Assembly (NCBI GenBank): GCA_916700875.1
Contig: CAKAKS010000034.1
Coordinates: 14,218,195-14,282,194, forward strand
Direction: 5' to 3'
DNA length: 64,000 bases
From: Sebastes aleutianus
Lineage: Eukaryota; Chordata; Actinopteri; Perciformes; Sebastidae
Below are positions 24,001 through 33,335 of this stretch, one piece after another. The position numbers and the translations under genes were made by a program. The stretch's first letter is position 1. Every line of letters begins with the position of its first letter. Under the pieces are notes generated by a model. The model ran no database searches, was not told where the DNA came from, and saw nothing but the letters and a program-made list of their open reading frames with translations.

Positions 24001-26686
24001 TGGAGAAGAAATACCCCAAAGTGCTGACGTTCCAGGAGGACCTGCAGAGTCTCCCAGAGGCCGCTAAAGTCAAGTAAGTGGAGCTGTGGAGAACTTGACT
24101 TACTCAATTGTTTGCTTTCCATTTTTGTATGACGCTTTCGTTTTTTTTTTTTTGCAGCATGACTGAGCTGGAAAAAGATATCGGCAACATGCGCAGCGCC
24201 TTGAAAAGTGTGGAGAGCGTGAGTCACAATGAACTATGATATAACACTGCTGTTATACAATGTTTAGTTGCATTTTTATTTTTACTTCAATTTCCTCTCC
24301 TGGATAACTTTCACTCGTAGGAGCTGGAATACCAGAAGAAGCGACCGCAGGAGATGGGCGACAAGTTTGTGTCGGTGGTGAGTCAGTTCATCACCGTGGC
24401 CAGCTTCAGCTTCTCCGACGTGGAGGACTCTCTCACTGAGGCCAAGGAACTGGTACGCACCGCAGCACCACTGTCACTTGAAAGCATGCATCCCATTTCC
24501 CCTCGGCACAGCTGTTTCTACACGCCTCATCGACCTCATCAGTCACCTTTGTGGGGAAGCGAACAGCGGGAGTGAAGTGTGTCAGCTTCCTGCCGCAGCA
24601 CCTCTGATGCTTTATTAGTCAGCTTGCTCGTCGCCATGTGTGCAGGTCAAGAGAGGAAACCAGGAATAGAGGCGGAGGATGTTATTTTACTCCATTGAGC
24701 ACTTCGTCGTCTCTAAAGCAATCACAGCTAACCTGGATTTTGTTGAGGGAAATAGGCTTTTTTACTACCAGAAACCTGAGCATATTCACCTTTCTAGGCA
24801 GAGCTTGACACCCTGAAGTTAAATTTATGTGTCTGCCCACATTTATTGGTGCAGAGTTTTTTTTGTTGTTTTTTTATCTCTGAGCATGTTTTTCTCCCCA
24901 TAGTGTGGTGCTACAAGGGCTCAGCTGGTCACATGGCAACCATTAGTCTCTGTGAATCATTTACGGTGTCCAGCAGTTAAATATTTGTTTACAGTGGTCC
25001 TCTGTACTCATGACTGGGAACCAAAGAACATGCTGACCCTTTAAACAGCATCGTAACATCTGGTTTGTGTATCACACACAGTGCAATTAATAAAACTGTT
25101 TCAGAATACCAAGATGTAAAGAAATAACATGAGATTTTAGGCACTTTTGTCACAGAAATGATGTCCCAAAACACATCTGAATGCACTGCACATTAGTGAA
25201 CTATTAATTTGAGTGATTACAAATAATTAGAGCTGCAACGGTTAATCGGTTACTCATCAACTATTAAATTAATTGCTAACTATTTTGATCGATTAATCAA
25301 TTTGAGTAATTTTTCAAGAAAAACAAAGTCTAGATTCTCTGATTCCAGCTTCTTAAAAGTGAATATTTTCTGGTTTCTTTACTCTTTTAAGACAGAAAAC
25401 TGAATATCTTTGAGTTGTGGACAAAACAAGACATTTGAGGACGTAGTTTTGGGCTTTGAGAAACACTGATCAACATTTTTCACCATTTTCTGACATTTTA
25501 TAGACCAAACAACTAATCAATTAATGGAGAAAATAATCAACAGATTAATCAACGATGAAAATAATCATTAGTTGCTGCCCTACAAATAATTTCAGTAAGT
25601 TAAATGCATCTTTGCTCCAGCTGACAAACAGAGTTTGCGTGTCTTGGACAGATCTCAGAAGGTGTATGTTCTCAGCATGATCTCACATCTGGATGTTCTC
25701 CTTTTTAACTTACTGCGAAAAACACTCGACAAACACGTTGCCTTAATTTGGGCTCTGGCTCCAGTCTGTGGCCTGAGCTGTAATCAGTAGCCGGTCAGAT
25801 CTGGGTTAGCATGGGCTTCAAAGCCTGACTACTGGTACCCTGCTCTTATTTCAAAGAGCTGAGACCTAACGAGTCTCCTGTAAAACAGTCAAAGTCGGAG
25901 TAAAACATGGTCCTACTGCGTCCTGCTGTAAATCTAATCCCATGTGTGCCCCCTTTCTCTTTGGTCCCACAGTTCCAGAGGGCAGTAAAGCACTTCGGTG
26001 AGGACGCCAGCCGGATGCAGCCAGATGAGTTCTTTGGCATCTTTGACCAGTTCCTACAGTCGTTCTCTGAGGCTCAGCAGGAGAACGAGAACATGCGGAA
26101 ACGCAAAGAGGAAGAGGAGCGCAGGGCCAAAATGGAAGCTCAGGTGTGTGATCGTTCCCCGTTTCCATATGAGAGTAGATAGAGTATAATCTGAAATATT
26201 CTATAAACTCAGAAATTCTGAGTTAAAGTGAGACTACGTAACTCTTAACAGAAGCTAAAATCACAATCTTCCTTTTGCAATTCAAAAGTTGAATTTAGGT
26301 TTGTTGCTATAGCCATTACAGTCTTGCTTTAAAGGAACAGTGTGTAACATTTCGGGGGATCTACTAGCAGAAATGGCACACCACTAGATGTCGCCAAATC
26401 CTACACTGTACCTTTGATAAATTCAAAGGGAATCATTTTTAAAATACAATAATCTTTATGTCTGCGTCACCAGCTGAAGGAGCAGAGGGAGAAGGAGCGA
26501 AAGGCCCGGAAAGCGAAGGCAAACGGGGAGGACGACGGCGGCGAGTTTGACGACTTGGTGTCGGCGCTGCGATCGGGCGAGGTCTTCGACAAGGACTTGT
26601 CCAAGATGAAACGCAACCGCAAGCGCATCAACAGCCAGGCCACAGACGCGAGCAGAGAGCGACCGGTCACAAAGCTCAACTTCTAA
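6017..26686 (+). CDS. daam1: Disheveled-associated activator of morphogenesis 1 (formin), 25 coding exons
   Basis: Diaphanous-related formin that nucleates and elongates unbranched actin filaments downstream of Rho and Dishevelled in non-canonical Wnt/planar cell polarity signalling; it acts in the cytoplasm and at the cortex. Coding exons: 6017-6202, 8963-9052, 13332-13403, 13876-13970, 14399-14732, 14858-14968, 15112-15215, 15471-15537, 15644-15761, 17141-17279, 17503-17561, 17660-17847, 18945-19253, 19345-19452, 20349-20378, 20723-20820, 22111-22195, 22460-22566, 23289-23377, 23574-23742, 23966-24073, 24158-24218, 24321-24452, 25973-26143, 26474-26686. All junctions are GT-AG and the phases join to about 1080 aa, close to human DAAM1 (about 1078). 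Approximate domains: GTPase-binding domain 45-230, FH3 235-430, coiled coil 440-521, FH1 525-600, FH2 600-1010, DAD 1035-1061. The start ATG has a strong context (gccATGg) and matches the family N-terminus. The teleost a/b paralogue was not decided. Confidence 0.97.
6395..6690 (+). repeat. SINE-like repeat, copy 1
   Basis: It shares a long order of motifs with 63705-63990: attcctctgtgcc, ccat(t/c)gttgtc, aaacaca, tgagtcaca-type, gttgatccca-type, aatccgc-gctgaaaatag, tttactcctgtttg. Both copies have the same orientation and end near a homopolymer run. Confidence 0.75.
7459..7770. mobile_element. hAT-like non-autonomous DNA transposon (tagggct termini)
   Basis: It begins tagggctaaacgatt and ends aattgtgcagccctaa, imperfect terminal inverted repeats. 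Flanks aatcaatc (7451-7458) and actcaaac (7771-7778) agree at six of eight positions, consistent with an aged 8-bp target duplication. No transposase remains. Confidence 0.65.
10615..10959 (-). mobile_element. hAT-like MITE, copy 1
   Basis: Same family as 25228-25582, 58162-58506 and 61180-61530 (internal gacgtcatcttgggctttga, gaatatctttgagttgtgga). Termini are tagagctgtaac and gttgcaatccta. The flanking 8-mers attagatg (10607-10614) and attatatg (10960-10967) differ at one base, a target-site duplication. Confidence 0.85.
11005..11155. repeat. Interspersed teleost repeat fragment
   Basis: It contains gagccaggctagctatta and ctttatgctaagctaagc, hallmarks of a very common percomorph repeat. 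It ends near the aaaatgttaaactgttcc motif. The boundaries are approximate. Confidence 0.55.
13582..13702. mobile_element. TTAA-flanked palindromic MITE (piggyBac-like)
   Basis: 121 bases with terminal inverted repeats of about 30 bases (ttaaagtgatagttcgggtg at the left; its reverse complement at the right), bounded by TTAA at 13582-13585 and 13699-13702. Non-autonomous; it lies in a 0.5-kb daam1 intron between exons at 13403 and 13876. Confidence 0.85.
13876..17847 (+). CDS. daam1: daam1 exons for GBD/FH3 armadillo repeats and coiled coil
   Basis: Nine exons covering about residues 117-521. They encode the regulatory half: the GTPase-binding/FH3 region (for example MNNSQGRAHVL, GAVCLVPGGHKK, LRYEFLMLGIQPVID, FEMLRNEDEL), then a Glu/Lys-rich coiled coil (exons 17503-17561 and 17660-17847). 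In the family this half binds Rho and folds back on the C-terminal DAD to hold the formin inactive. Exon 15644-15761 ends with a single C that joins AC of the next exon to give His, so the short apparent extension past 15761 is intron. Confidence 0.93.
15762..17140 (+). other. daam1 intron with one repeat
   Basis: It contains the repeat at 15852-16420. The remaining 700 bases show no gene. Confidence 0.6.
15852..16420. mobile_element. Non-autonomous DNA repeat with tgtgtc...gacaca ends
   Basis: The left end tgtgtccgactcaattttaa and the reverse complement of the right end (tgtgtcaaactcaagacctg) form imperfect inverted repeats, each followed by a gggcca-type motif (aagggccac; gcgggccaaa). This is a common teleost repeat type. 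No coding capacity. Confidence 0.6.
17848..18944 (+). other. daam1 intron with two nested repeats
   Basis: An outer repeat (about 18225-18790) is split by the element at 18365-18732. The first 370 bases hold nothing recognised. Confidence 0.6.
18365..18732. mobile_element. hAT-like element nested in an older repeat
   Basis: It begins tagggccgtaaaattc and ends aagcagcccta. The flanking 8-mers tgttcata (18357-18364) and cgttcata (18733-18740) match at seven positions, a target-site duplication. The surrounding sequence (cttcccaccttttttggttt before, aggtttggaaccactgtttc after) is a separate, older repeat. Confidence 0.75.
18945..19253 (+). CDS. daam1: daam1 FH1 exon (proline-rich, profilin-binding)
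   Basis: A single 103-codon exon, about residues 522-624, with several runs of five to ten prolines separated by glycine/methionine spacers, ending in a conserved stretch that includes NALKSFNWSKL at the start of FH2. FH1 polyproline recruits profilin-actin for filament elongation. The DNA is very rich in CCN codons, so all three forward frames and the reverse frame look open here; only this frame continues into the neighbouring exons. Confidence 0.95.
19453..20348 (+). other. daam1 intron before the microexon: nothing recognised apart from homopolymer runs
   Basis: A-runs near 19690 and a T-run near 19808. The 3' end carries the UGC-rich acceptor of the microexon. Confidence 0.6.
20349..20378 (+). 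CDS. daam1: daam1 30-nt microexon in the FH2 linker region
   Basis: Ten codons (DFFMINNSKQ) between acceptor cattttag and donor gtgagt. It sits between the exon ending AYQRQQ (19452) and the exon starting KEAEDD (20723), both in phase 0, so it can be included or skipped without a frameshift. The human protein has a matching ten-residue segment that is absent from a known shorter isoform. Three TGC triplets lie in the last 21 intron bases before the exon (20328-20330, 20335-20337, 20339-20341), a pattern typical of neuronal microexons controlled by SRRM4. Confidence 0.88.
20723..26143 (+). CDS. daam1: daam1 FH2 domain exons
   Basis: Nine exons, about residues 671-1010, forming most of the formin homology 2 domain, the dimeric ring that caps and elongates actin barbed ends. 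Landmarks are NCNILLSRLKLS, which contains the family's conserved actin-contacting isoleucine, and the signature FGNFMNKGQRGNAYGF (exon 23574-23742). The last of these exons (25973-26143) ends in a basic/acidic helix, MRKRKEEEERRAKMEAQ, leading to DAD. All phases join cleanly, with no breaks. Confidence 0.94.
21394..22066. mobile_element. Non-autonomous DNA transposon with cttttcaca-type inverted ends
   Basis: The left end tagggcgctttcacatgtca and the reverse complement of the right end (taagggtgttttcacaagtc) match over about 20 bases with few differences. Motifs inside, such as ttggtccgctttaatttgtg, and the ends are typical of hAT-related MITEs in fish. I found no clear target duplication. 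It lies in the daam1 intron 20821-22110. Confidence 0.65.
24453..25972 (+). other. daam1 intron of 1.5 kb containing one hAT-like MITE
   Basis: Apart from the element at 25228-25582, no gene or regulatory feature is recognisable. Confidence 0.6.
25228..25582 (-). mobile_element. hAT-like MITE, copy 2, with perfect 8-bp target duplication
   Basis: 355 bases; ends tagagctgcaacggttaatc and attagttgctgcccta. CAAATAAT directly flanks both sides (25220-25227 and 25583-25590). This copy best defines the family's borders. Confidence 0.92.
26325..26415. repeat. Short interspersed repeat fragment
   Basis: aaaggaacagtgtgtaacat...ggggatctactagcagaaat resembles the 5' end of a common teleost repeat. A second fragment of the family lies at 47100-47225 (atgtaaaattttggaggatc, tataatcacctgaaactaag). 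It sits in the last daam1 intron. Confidence 0.6.
26474..26686 (+). CDS. daam1: daam1 last coding exon with DAD
   Basis: It encodes residues 1011-1080 and the stop TAA at 26684-26686. The Diaphanous autoregulatory domain, containing DDLVSALRSGEVF followed by the basic KMKRNRKR patch, spans about 1035-1061. DAD binds the N-terminal inhibitory domain and keeps the formin closed until Rho/Dishevelled bind. The protein ends in ...ERPVTKLNF, as in the vertebrate family. Confidence 0.95.
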   Translation: MKEQREKERKARKAKANGEDDGGEFDDLVSALRSGEVFDKDLSKMKRNRKRINSQATDASRERPVTKLNF

Positions 26687-27955
26687 GCGGAGTCGAGGTC
26701 ATCGTCCTGGTTTCGCTCGCCCACACCCCCTGCTCATCATTAGTTTCCCTCTGGGGTCGAACTGACATTGCACATTCCTCTGCACCGTTCCCACCCCTGG
26801 CTCGGCCTTGCATCATCGCCGCAGCGCCACACACAGCACAACCTTTCATCCTCTGAGATTTTTGATGTTAAACTAAGCAGAAGCCAAAAGTTGTTATTGA
26901 CGACCAAATCAGATAATTCCTGGAGAAAGAGGATCGGTTTGGTCTAAAGAAATGTTTTAAGGAGAGCGGGACGTCTTCCCCGCCGGAGAAAAGTTTCCTT
27001 CCAGGTGTAAGAGATGCTCTCGCCTGTTTGATAGGAACCGTTGTGCTGTTTTTGTACGTCTATGCACAGAGTGAAACGTGCAGCGAGCAGACTCCTTCAG
27101 GGCTCAACTGCTCGATCCAAACAGGAAGATGATTCCATTGAAGACACATGGGGCCCTTTTTGTACGGACTGATTTCATAGATTGAGCGGGGCTGCTTTTG
27201 AGTCGTCCAAGAGATCGTTATTTTGGAGAAAGACTGAATCTGAACTTCCTGTTGACGCTGCTGTCCTCCTGCAGTCGGAACCATCACAGGACTGAGACAC
27301 TGCGGTGTTGGACAGACATGGTTTCGACTGCATGTGACGCAGCTGAGATGTTTCTTTTCTATTCATCATTATTGACGTGCAGCATTTATATATCTGATCA
27401 CTGTCTGTTTTATTATTTTTTCCTGTTAAGAGCTGGCCTTAACTCTGTTGTTTTAATTGTTGAGTAGGTACTCTCAAAAGGCCTGGGCCTCATCTGCAAT
27501 TTCTCAACAAGTGTGGACACCCATAGATTACATATATCTATATATATATAAGGTTGCGTGCTTGTTACACATGCACATATAAATCCATAATTACTATGCT
27601 AAATGCCATTAAAACAATACCCAGTGATGCAATACACCTGTTTCCCCCCCCCCCCCTCTGAAGGGAGTGCCCTCCTTTTATGTTTTTATTGAATATATGA
27701 AATATGTTTTCTCTACACTGGCTGGATTTACACTACAAAAAAAAATGATTTTAAACTCTGTGAGATCCACATGTGATGTGTTTTCATTCTTGTAGAAAAC
27801 ATCACACGTGGACGTGAAACCTTTTTGATTTGAATTTGTCCCCTCGGCCGTGTGAATCCATCCAGTGTCAAACACCTCCATTGGTCTTTTATAATTTAAA
27901 TATTGCCTTCCATTGTACAATGACCTGATGACAATAAATGGGAGAAAATAGTAAG
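26687..27955 (+). other. daam1: daam1 3' UTR with candidate poly(A) signal
   Basis: The sequence after the stop codon has no further conserved coding. An AATAAA hexamer lies at 27933-27938, followed by a T-rich stretch, so the transcript probably ends near 27950. A poly-C run at 27646-27657 and a short TA repeat near 27535-27550 lie inside. An ATTAAA at about 27609 is an alternative upstream signal. The end is inferred, not observed. Confidence 0.5.
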
Positions 27956-28209
27956 GAGTTTTTGTATTTAGCTAATAAGCACATGCACTTGAATTAATTC
28001 TTAAAAGGATGGAAGGATCTTTTTGTGTTTCTTGAAGTATTTCTTGAACTGACAGCTGCCAGGCTCATGGCTCCATCTAGTGGTCAGTAAATGATACTGA
28101 ACAGAATACCTGACCTCCATGGTGTCACACATTTAATACAAATCCCCCAAAACATCTTTGTTAGTCCTCATGAATGATGGATAGTTTCACCCGAAATGAA
28201 ATCAAAACA

Positions 28210-28600
28210 AAATGTTACATACATCATTTATTAATGTATTACTCGCGTGTTCTCATCAAAACTCGTCACATACTGACACTTTGTCAGACCCCTCAGCATG
28301 TTTATTTTGGTCACAGTAAACACATGCTGAATGTTGCGAAGTAAACAAAACATGTGCTTAGGTTTATGAAAAAACAACATGGTTGAGCTAACCATTACTA
28401 CGTTTTGCGGTATCAAACGCCGATGGCCATGACAAAGCGTCGGTATTTGACGCCCTGGGAATGAGAACAGGCTGTTCACGCTTACATAGAAAACTGAAAA
28501 TGTTGATACAATCTCTTTAACAAGGTTTATTACAGATCCAATACTCTTCTTGGAGAGCTTTTCTGTTGGGTTTTTTAATATCACAACCTGTAATTGAGGC
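28210..28600 (-). other. l3hypdh: l3hypdh 3' UTR, converging on daam1
   Basis: On the minus strand AATAAA hexamers occur at 28306-28301 and 28232-28227, giving a short 3' UTR. The daam1 candidate signal is at 27933-27938, so the two convergent transcripts are predicted to end only about 250 bases apart, without overlap if these signals are used. Confidence 0.45.
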
Positions 28601-31600
28601 TCACTTCAGTAGGAAACCATGTGTCAGCTTGTCATCTGGCTCCTGCACAAAGCGCGAAACTCCGGTGTAAAAAGCTCTGCCGGCAACTTCCACCACTACG
28701 GCCTTGAAGTCTCCACACTTGGTCTCCTGAACAGAAAATCCCAAACATAAATCCGTCAACAGAAGTTTGTACGTTGTATTTTTTAGAAATGGAAATGTTG
28801 CCACAATAACAGAACCACAATAACAACAGTCCTCAAAAAGGTTCTTGTAAGCCTGAACTCATCTTGTAACCAGAGTGACTTGTTGAGGTTTTCTGCTCCA
28901 GTTTAAATACTATAGAGACCACCATGAAATTGACATTTCTACAATAGAAAACAAATATTCCACAAGCCTACAGTCACTAATTTAATGTCGATCCACTCGT
29001 CTACTTAAGTCTTGATCTGATATTTTAGTTTCATTCTGTATCATAAAATCATTTTGCCCATGACAGTCAAACCCATAAACCTTTATGAAGGAAACCCTGG
29101 TACCTCGACAGCTTTCCCTGTGAACTGGGATCCAGTGGCTCCGCTCTGAAACGTCCTGATCTGGTTCAGCTGGATGAGGCCTTTGTGATACTGAAGAGCC
29201 ACGCGGGCTGTAACACCAGAACCACAGGGGCTCCGGTCCACCTGTTTCAAAGGTTTCAGATTAGCTCTCCTCAAAAGTGTCAAATGACAAGGTGGTATTT
29301 TCTCAGCACCAGTAAAGTACCTGAGCTTCAGCGAACACACACATGTTGGCGGTGGGATCAGAGGAATAATTATCTTTGCCGTCAGTGAGGATGGTGCCAT
29401 AGAGGAAGGCCAAATCATCACTGGTCGGGTGGTGCAACTTCACCTAGGAGAGAATAACACAAATAGAAAAATCAACATACGCAATGTGGACAACCCCTTT
29501 GCATATACTTGTGTTCCTAATACTTCTTGTCATGTTTTTTCCCCCAATCTGATGTGTTCAGAGGTCGGCTCGGAGCCCCAACCTCAACCCCCACTGAAAA
29601 AAGCTGTAACGCTGACTGCGACCCAGTCCTCATCACCCAACATCAGCGTCAAACCTCACTAGTGGCTGAATGGCAGCAAATCTCTTCAGCCCAGTTCTAA
29701 AATCTTGCAGAAATCCTCTCCCAAGAGGGTTGAGGCTATTATAGCAGCATATTGATGTCCAGGGGGTTCTCATGAGACATCAATAACTACATATAAGTGT
29801 AGGTTTTGGGTGTCATATTTTTGGCCATGTAGTGGATTTGGGTAACACCAAACTGTGAAGTCATGCGGTGCTCAAATTTACAACTAAAAACGTCTGGATC
29901 TAAAAACTTGCACTGTGCGTTACTGATATTACCAGGTTATTTTTTATTTAGTGTATTTATTTCTTAAAAAAACAAACTTCAATATATACAGGAGCCTTCT
30001 AAATAAATTGTCTTATATCTTATATTCATGATTAGTAATCAATAAGCAAAATGCAAATTTTATGAATGGGAAAAAGTGCACACTGCTGTCGAATTAAAGC
30101 TGCACTACACAAGATTTTCTGTGTTCCCTTCATTAGTCTAAATTGTAAAGACTAGTGCAGAGCCCGTTCAAAGCGTGCGTCCGTTCGGAGCGGGCCGATT
30201 GCTTGGCTCTTGGTATTACTGGGTCATGTCTAGAAGGTAACCCCCAAGTTCTTGTGGCGTTGTCGGGGCGTTCAGATCATCAGCTCATTGTTTGTTGACT
30301 CCAGGGAAGTGAAGAAGAGTTTAGTTGTAACGTTAGTACATCCAGCATCCAGCAGTAAAGCTGAACGGCCCGCTGCAGACGACATGCTCGACTCTGAAGC
30401 CCCGCCCCCGCTGCTGCTCAGAGCGCAATCGCTTGTTTATTAAAAGTTTGTTAATATTTATTACGCTGCTTTATTGATTCTGATTGGTAAATTAAAGCGT
30501 TCTACGGTCTGTTATTTCTTTACAGCAGACCGTTGCTATGTATAACAGACCGTTGCTATGGGCGCAGTTCTGATGTCGGACTCTGGCGGACCGTTTTTAT
30601 GTCAAATTATTGATTTCTTAAGTAAGTAGCCGTGTAATAAGTGGGATAATGTACAGCGAGCCGGCCATTGATGTGAAATAAACCCCTTCAGCGCGATGCA
30701 AGACAAGTGCTGCATCGCACTTTTGGGGTTTATTTCAAAATAATGACCGGCTCACTGTACATTATCCCTTACTGAACGCGTCGCATGTCTGAATTGCACC
30801 AAATTCGACAAAGCACTCCATGGGGTCCTCAGCAATACCCCCGCCAAGTATGAAGTTGAATGGACGAACGGTTCTCGATATACGCAAAGGACACACAGAC
30901 AGACAGAGATTCCTTGCTTTATAGTTAGATAGGGGTGTCCAGCTCTAAATAAGGCTTCATAAGTAATAAATAAAATCAAAATTATGAATGTTATTGTGTT
31001 TGTTAGATGCAGATTAAGTGTCTGCATCTGCACTGAGAATATTGTGTAGTAATTTAACACAGGTTTTCTTATTTCCTGTCAGCTGTACAATATGAAGTGC
31101 TCACCTGAGATTTGACGGCGTTGGTCACCGCTGTGGCTGCGTCGACCAGATCTCGAGTCCTGGACTTGGTCACATCGAGGCCAAACCTCTGGGCGTCTAC
31201 GAAGGCGTAGAAGGCTCCACCATAGCTGATGTCAACCATCACATCACCAAACTTTTCCACCGCCACCGTCATATCTGGTGAAAAGTAATTAATTGAATCA
31301 TGTAGAATATAAAAACACCTGAAAACAGTTTGGTGAGTGTCCTACCTGTAGCAAACGCAAACGCTGGCACGCTGCGAAACCTCACTCCTCCTGTTTTACC
31401 ATCAGAGTACTCGACAAACGCCTTCACCAGACCACAGGGACAGTGTATGTTCACTTGAGTCTCTGGCGACTGTGGTTCTTTCACCAGTTTGTAGTCCACA
31501 GCGAAGCGCCCCAAGGCGATGACGGCGTGCCCACACATGGTGCTGTATCCCTCGTTGTGCATGAACAGAACCCCCAGGTCAGCCTCGGTCAGCTCGCTGT

Positions 31601-31823
31601 CCACGATCAGGGCGCCGTACATGTCGTAGTGTCCCCGCGGCTCGAACATCAGCACCCTCCTGAGGTGATCCAGGTGTTCCCGGACGTAACGGCGTTTGGA
31701 CAGCACGCTGTCACCTTTGACCTCTGGGTAGCCGCTGCGGATGATCCGTAAAGGCTCTCCACCCGTGTGCATGTCGACCACTGACAGCTCGTCTCCCTCG
31801 TGAGGCGGTAGCTGCATCTCCAT
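28601..31823 (-). CDS. l3hypdh: Trans-3-hydroxy-L-proline dehydratase family protein (proline racemase fold), 4 coding exons
   Basis: Member of the proline racemase family; the mammalian orthologue dehydrates trans-3-hydroxy-L-proline to delta-1-pyrroline-2-carboxylate in the breakdown of collagen-derived hydroxyproline. Exons on the minus strand: 31823-31346, 31274-31105, 29443-29321, 29241-29104, 28726-28601. The first listed exon may have a 5' UTR exon before it, so there are five coding pieces in all; they join in phase to 344 aa with stop TGA (human about 354). Landmarks are VVDMHTGGEPLRI near the N-terminus, the first catalytic cysteine in MCGHAV (C97), and DRSPCGSG with C263. The mammalian dehydratase has Thr at the second site, so this protein carries the two-cysteine pair of true racemases/epimerases (see findings). 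The start was chosen because it aligns with the family N-terminus. Confidence 0.93.
29444..31104 (-). other. l3hypdh intron of 1.7 kb with hairpin element
   Basis: It contains the long inverted repeat at 30643-30768, a 15-base direct repeat cagaccgttgctatg (30526-30540 and 30546-30560), and a tagaaggtaacccccaa motif at about 30232, like the ends of the element at 33222-33335. No gene seen. Confidence 0.6.
30643..30768. repeat. Long inverted repeat (hairpin) of 126 bp
   Basis: Two arms of about 58 bases (30643-30700 and 30711-30768) around a 10-base loop. The left begins gggataatgtacagcgagcc; the reverse complement of the right begins gggataatgtacagtgagcc. A few mismatches and a small indel. 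Probably a palindromic MITE; no target duplication was identified. Confidence 0.85.
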
Positions 31824-31856
31824 CTCGGTACTGATTAAAAAAAAATAATAATAATA
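31824..31856 (-). promoter_or_regulatory. l3hypdh: Possible splice acceptor just upstream of the l3hypdh start codon
   Basis: Read on the minus strand, a T-rich tract ending in aatcag lies seven bases before the ATG at 31823. If used, the start-codon exon would begin at about 31830 and a separate 5' UTR exon would lie upstream (higher coordinates). It could equally be a chance tract inside the 5' UTR. Confidence 0.35.
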
Positions 31857-33221
31857 ATATCAATGCTTTATCAGAAAAATCATTTTCTAACATCATTTTG
31901 GCTCATTATTGTAAATCATCTCTTCATAGAGGTTTCCAGATTTAGGGACATACACTAAGTTACCAGTTTATTAGGTACACTTGGCTAATAAATCCTACTT
32001 TAATGAAGGTTATAAGTGTGATAATGTACTAAAAAAGAATAATAACTTCTCCATTTCAAAACTAAAAGTTTCTACTGTCCGACCCAGGATTTGTCCAGGG
32101 ATTGAATTATTATTTTTTTTTTTACAACTTTATTCAAAGAAACAAGTAATTAACAACGACATTAACCAGGGGAATGTCTTCTAAAGAAAAACATGAAAAA
32201 TAAAGCAATCATTTTAACAAAGCTTCCCTATTATTTGAAGAGGATATTGTGTCACGGTTCGAAAATCCATTGCATTTGCATTTATCACAGTCCCTGTAAC
32301 ATCCAACATCATAGCACTACTTTGAGAGGGCACATCTCTTTACAAAATGAAATAAAGTATTGACTGAGTTAATCTTTGCATGTAAACTATTAATTAAAAA
32401 TCAATAGTGTTTCTGAGAAAACATGATTTTCAATATATTTTATATTATCTTACACCCATAATTGACAATAGAGTTAGTAATGTTAATAGTGTAGTTAAAA
32501 GTGTTTAATAGTAAAAAGCCTTGCAAGGTTAAGCCTCTGGTGTCCCTCCACCTCCCACAAGTCAACACTCTTCAGGTGGTCTGTTCTCCTCAGGTGTAAG
32601 GGGGCGTGGCTTGGGGAACAAACAGGAAGTGAATTGTTTGGGGTAGATATTTTGGATTTATTAGTGAGGAGAGATGGAGGAGCTTTTGATATCGGGTGAG
32701 TTTGGCTCCTGTTTTTTTTTTTTTTGCATTGCTTTTTTCCTGTTTTCTGTTTTTTAAATTTTGAAGGGAGGTCATCTCAGCTTTTTCTGTTGGATTATTC
32801 TGTCTCATTAAGGACGTTTTGTGTTTTTGAGTTGGACAAATCTTCCAGTGGACATTCCTCCAGTTACTGATCTTTCTTTATATCTTTAATAATGTTTCTT
32901 CGCAAAAAAGGATTTATAAAAACTTTGCAACACAATCCTTTGCCCAGTCTTTAGTTTTCCTGTCTATATATCTACTATATTGTGGTCACTAAAACCAACA
33001 TGGATACATTACTGTAAGTCCTCAGAGCAGAGTTAACTGTGTTAGTGCAATGTCCTGTTGACAAAGCTGCAGGTTAAAGCTAAGAAAAACGAGAAATGAC
33101 AACATACTCTCCGGTAAAATGCTGCAAAAGTCCAGCGATAATTAAACTAGTAAAACTCCAGAAATGATTATATTTACCTGCTTTCTTACTTTGGTCCCAA
33201 ACTGCTGCAGCCCTCAAGCCT

Positions 33222-33335
33222 GGTTGTGTGTAGAAGGTAACCCACAATTTGGGAAGCTCTCTCGAGATAGTTAAGGTCTCTCGCGAGAGTTTTTGCACGT
33301 TTTCGCAATTTGTGGGTTACCTTCTAGACACAACC
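33222..33335. mobile_element. 114-bp palindromic foldback element with 9-bp target duplication
   Basis: The terminal inverted repeats start ggttgtgtgtagaaggtaac (left) and ggttgtgtctagaaggtaac (reverse complement of the right) and extend about 34 bases. The element is flanked by CTCAAGCCT on both sides (33213-33221 and 33336-33344). A 9-bp duplication suggests a Mutator-like origin. The centre carries TCTCGCGAGA at 33279-33288. Confidence 0.9.
33279..33288. promoter_or_regulatory. TCTCGCGAGA palindrome
   Basis: Exact match to the CGCG-box motif found in many vertebrate CpG-island promoters and bound by BANP. Here it sits inside a mobile element about 1.45 kb upstream of the l3hypdh start codon. 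Function at this site is unknown. Confidence 0.5.
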
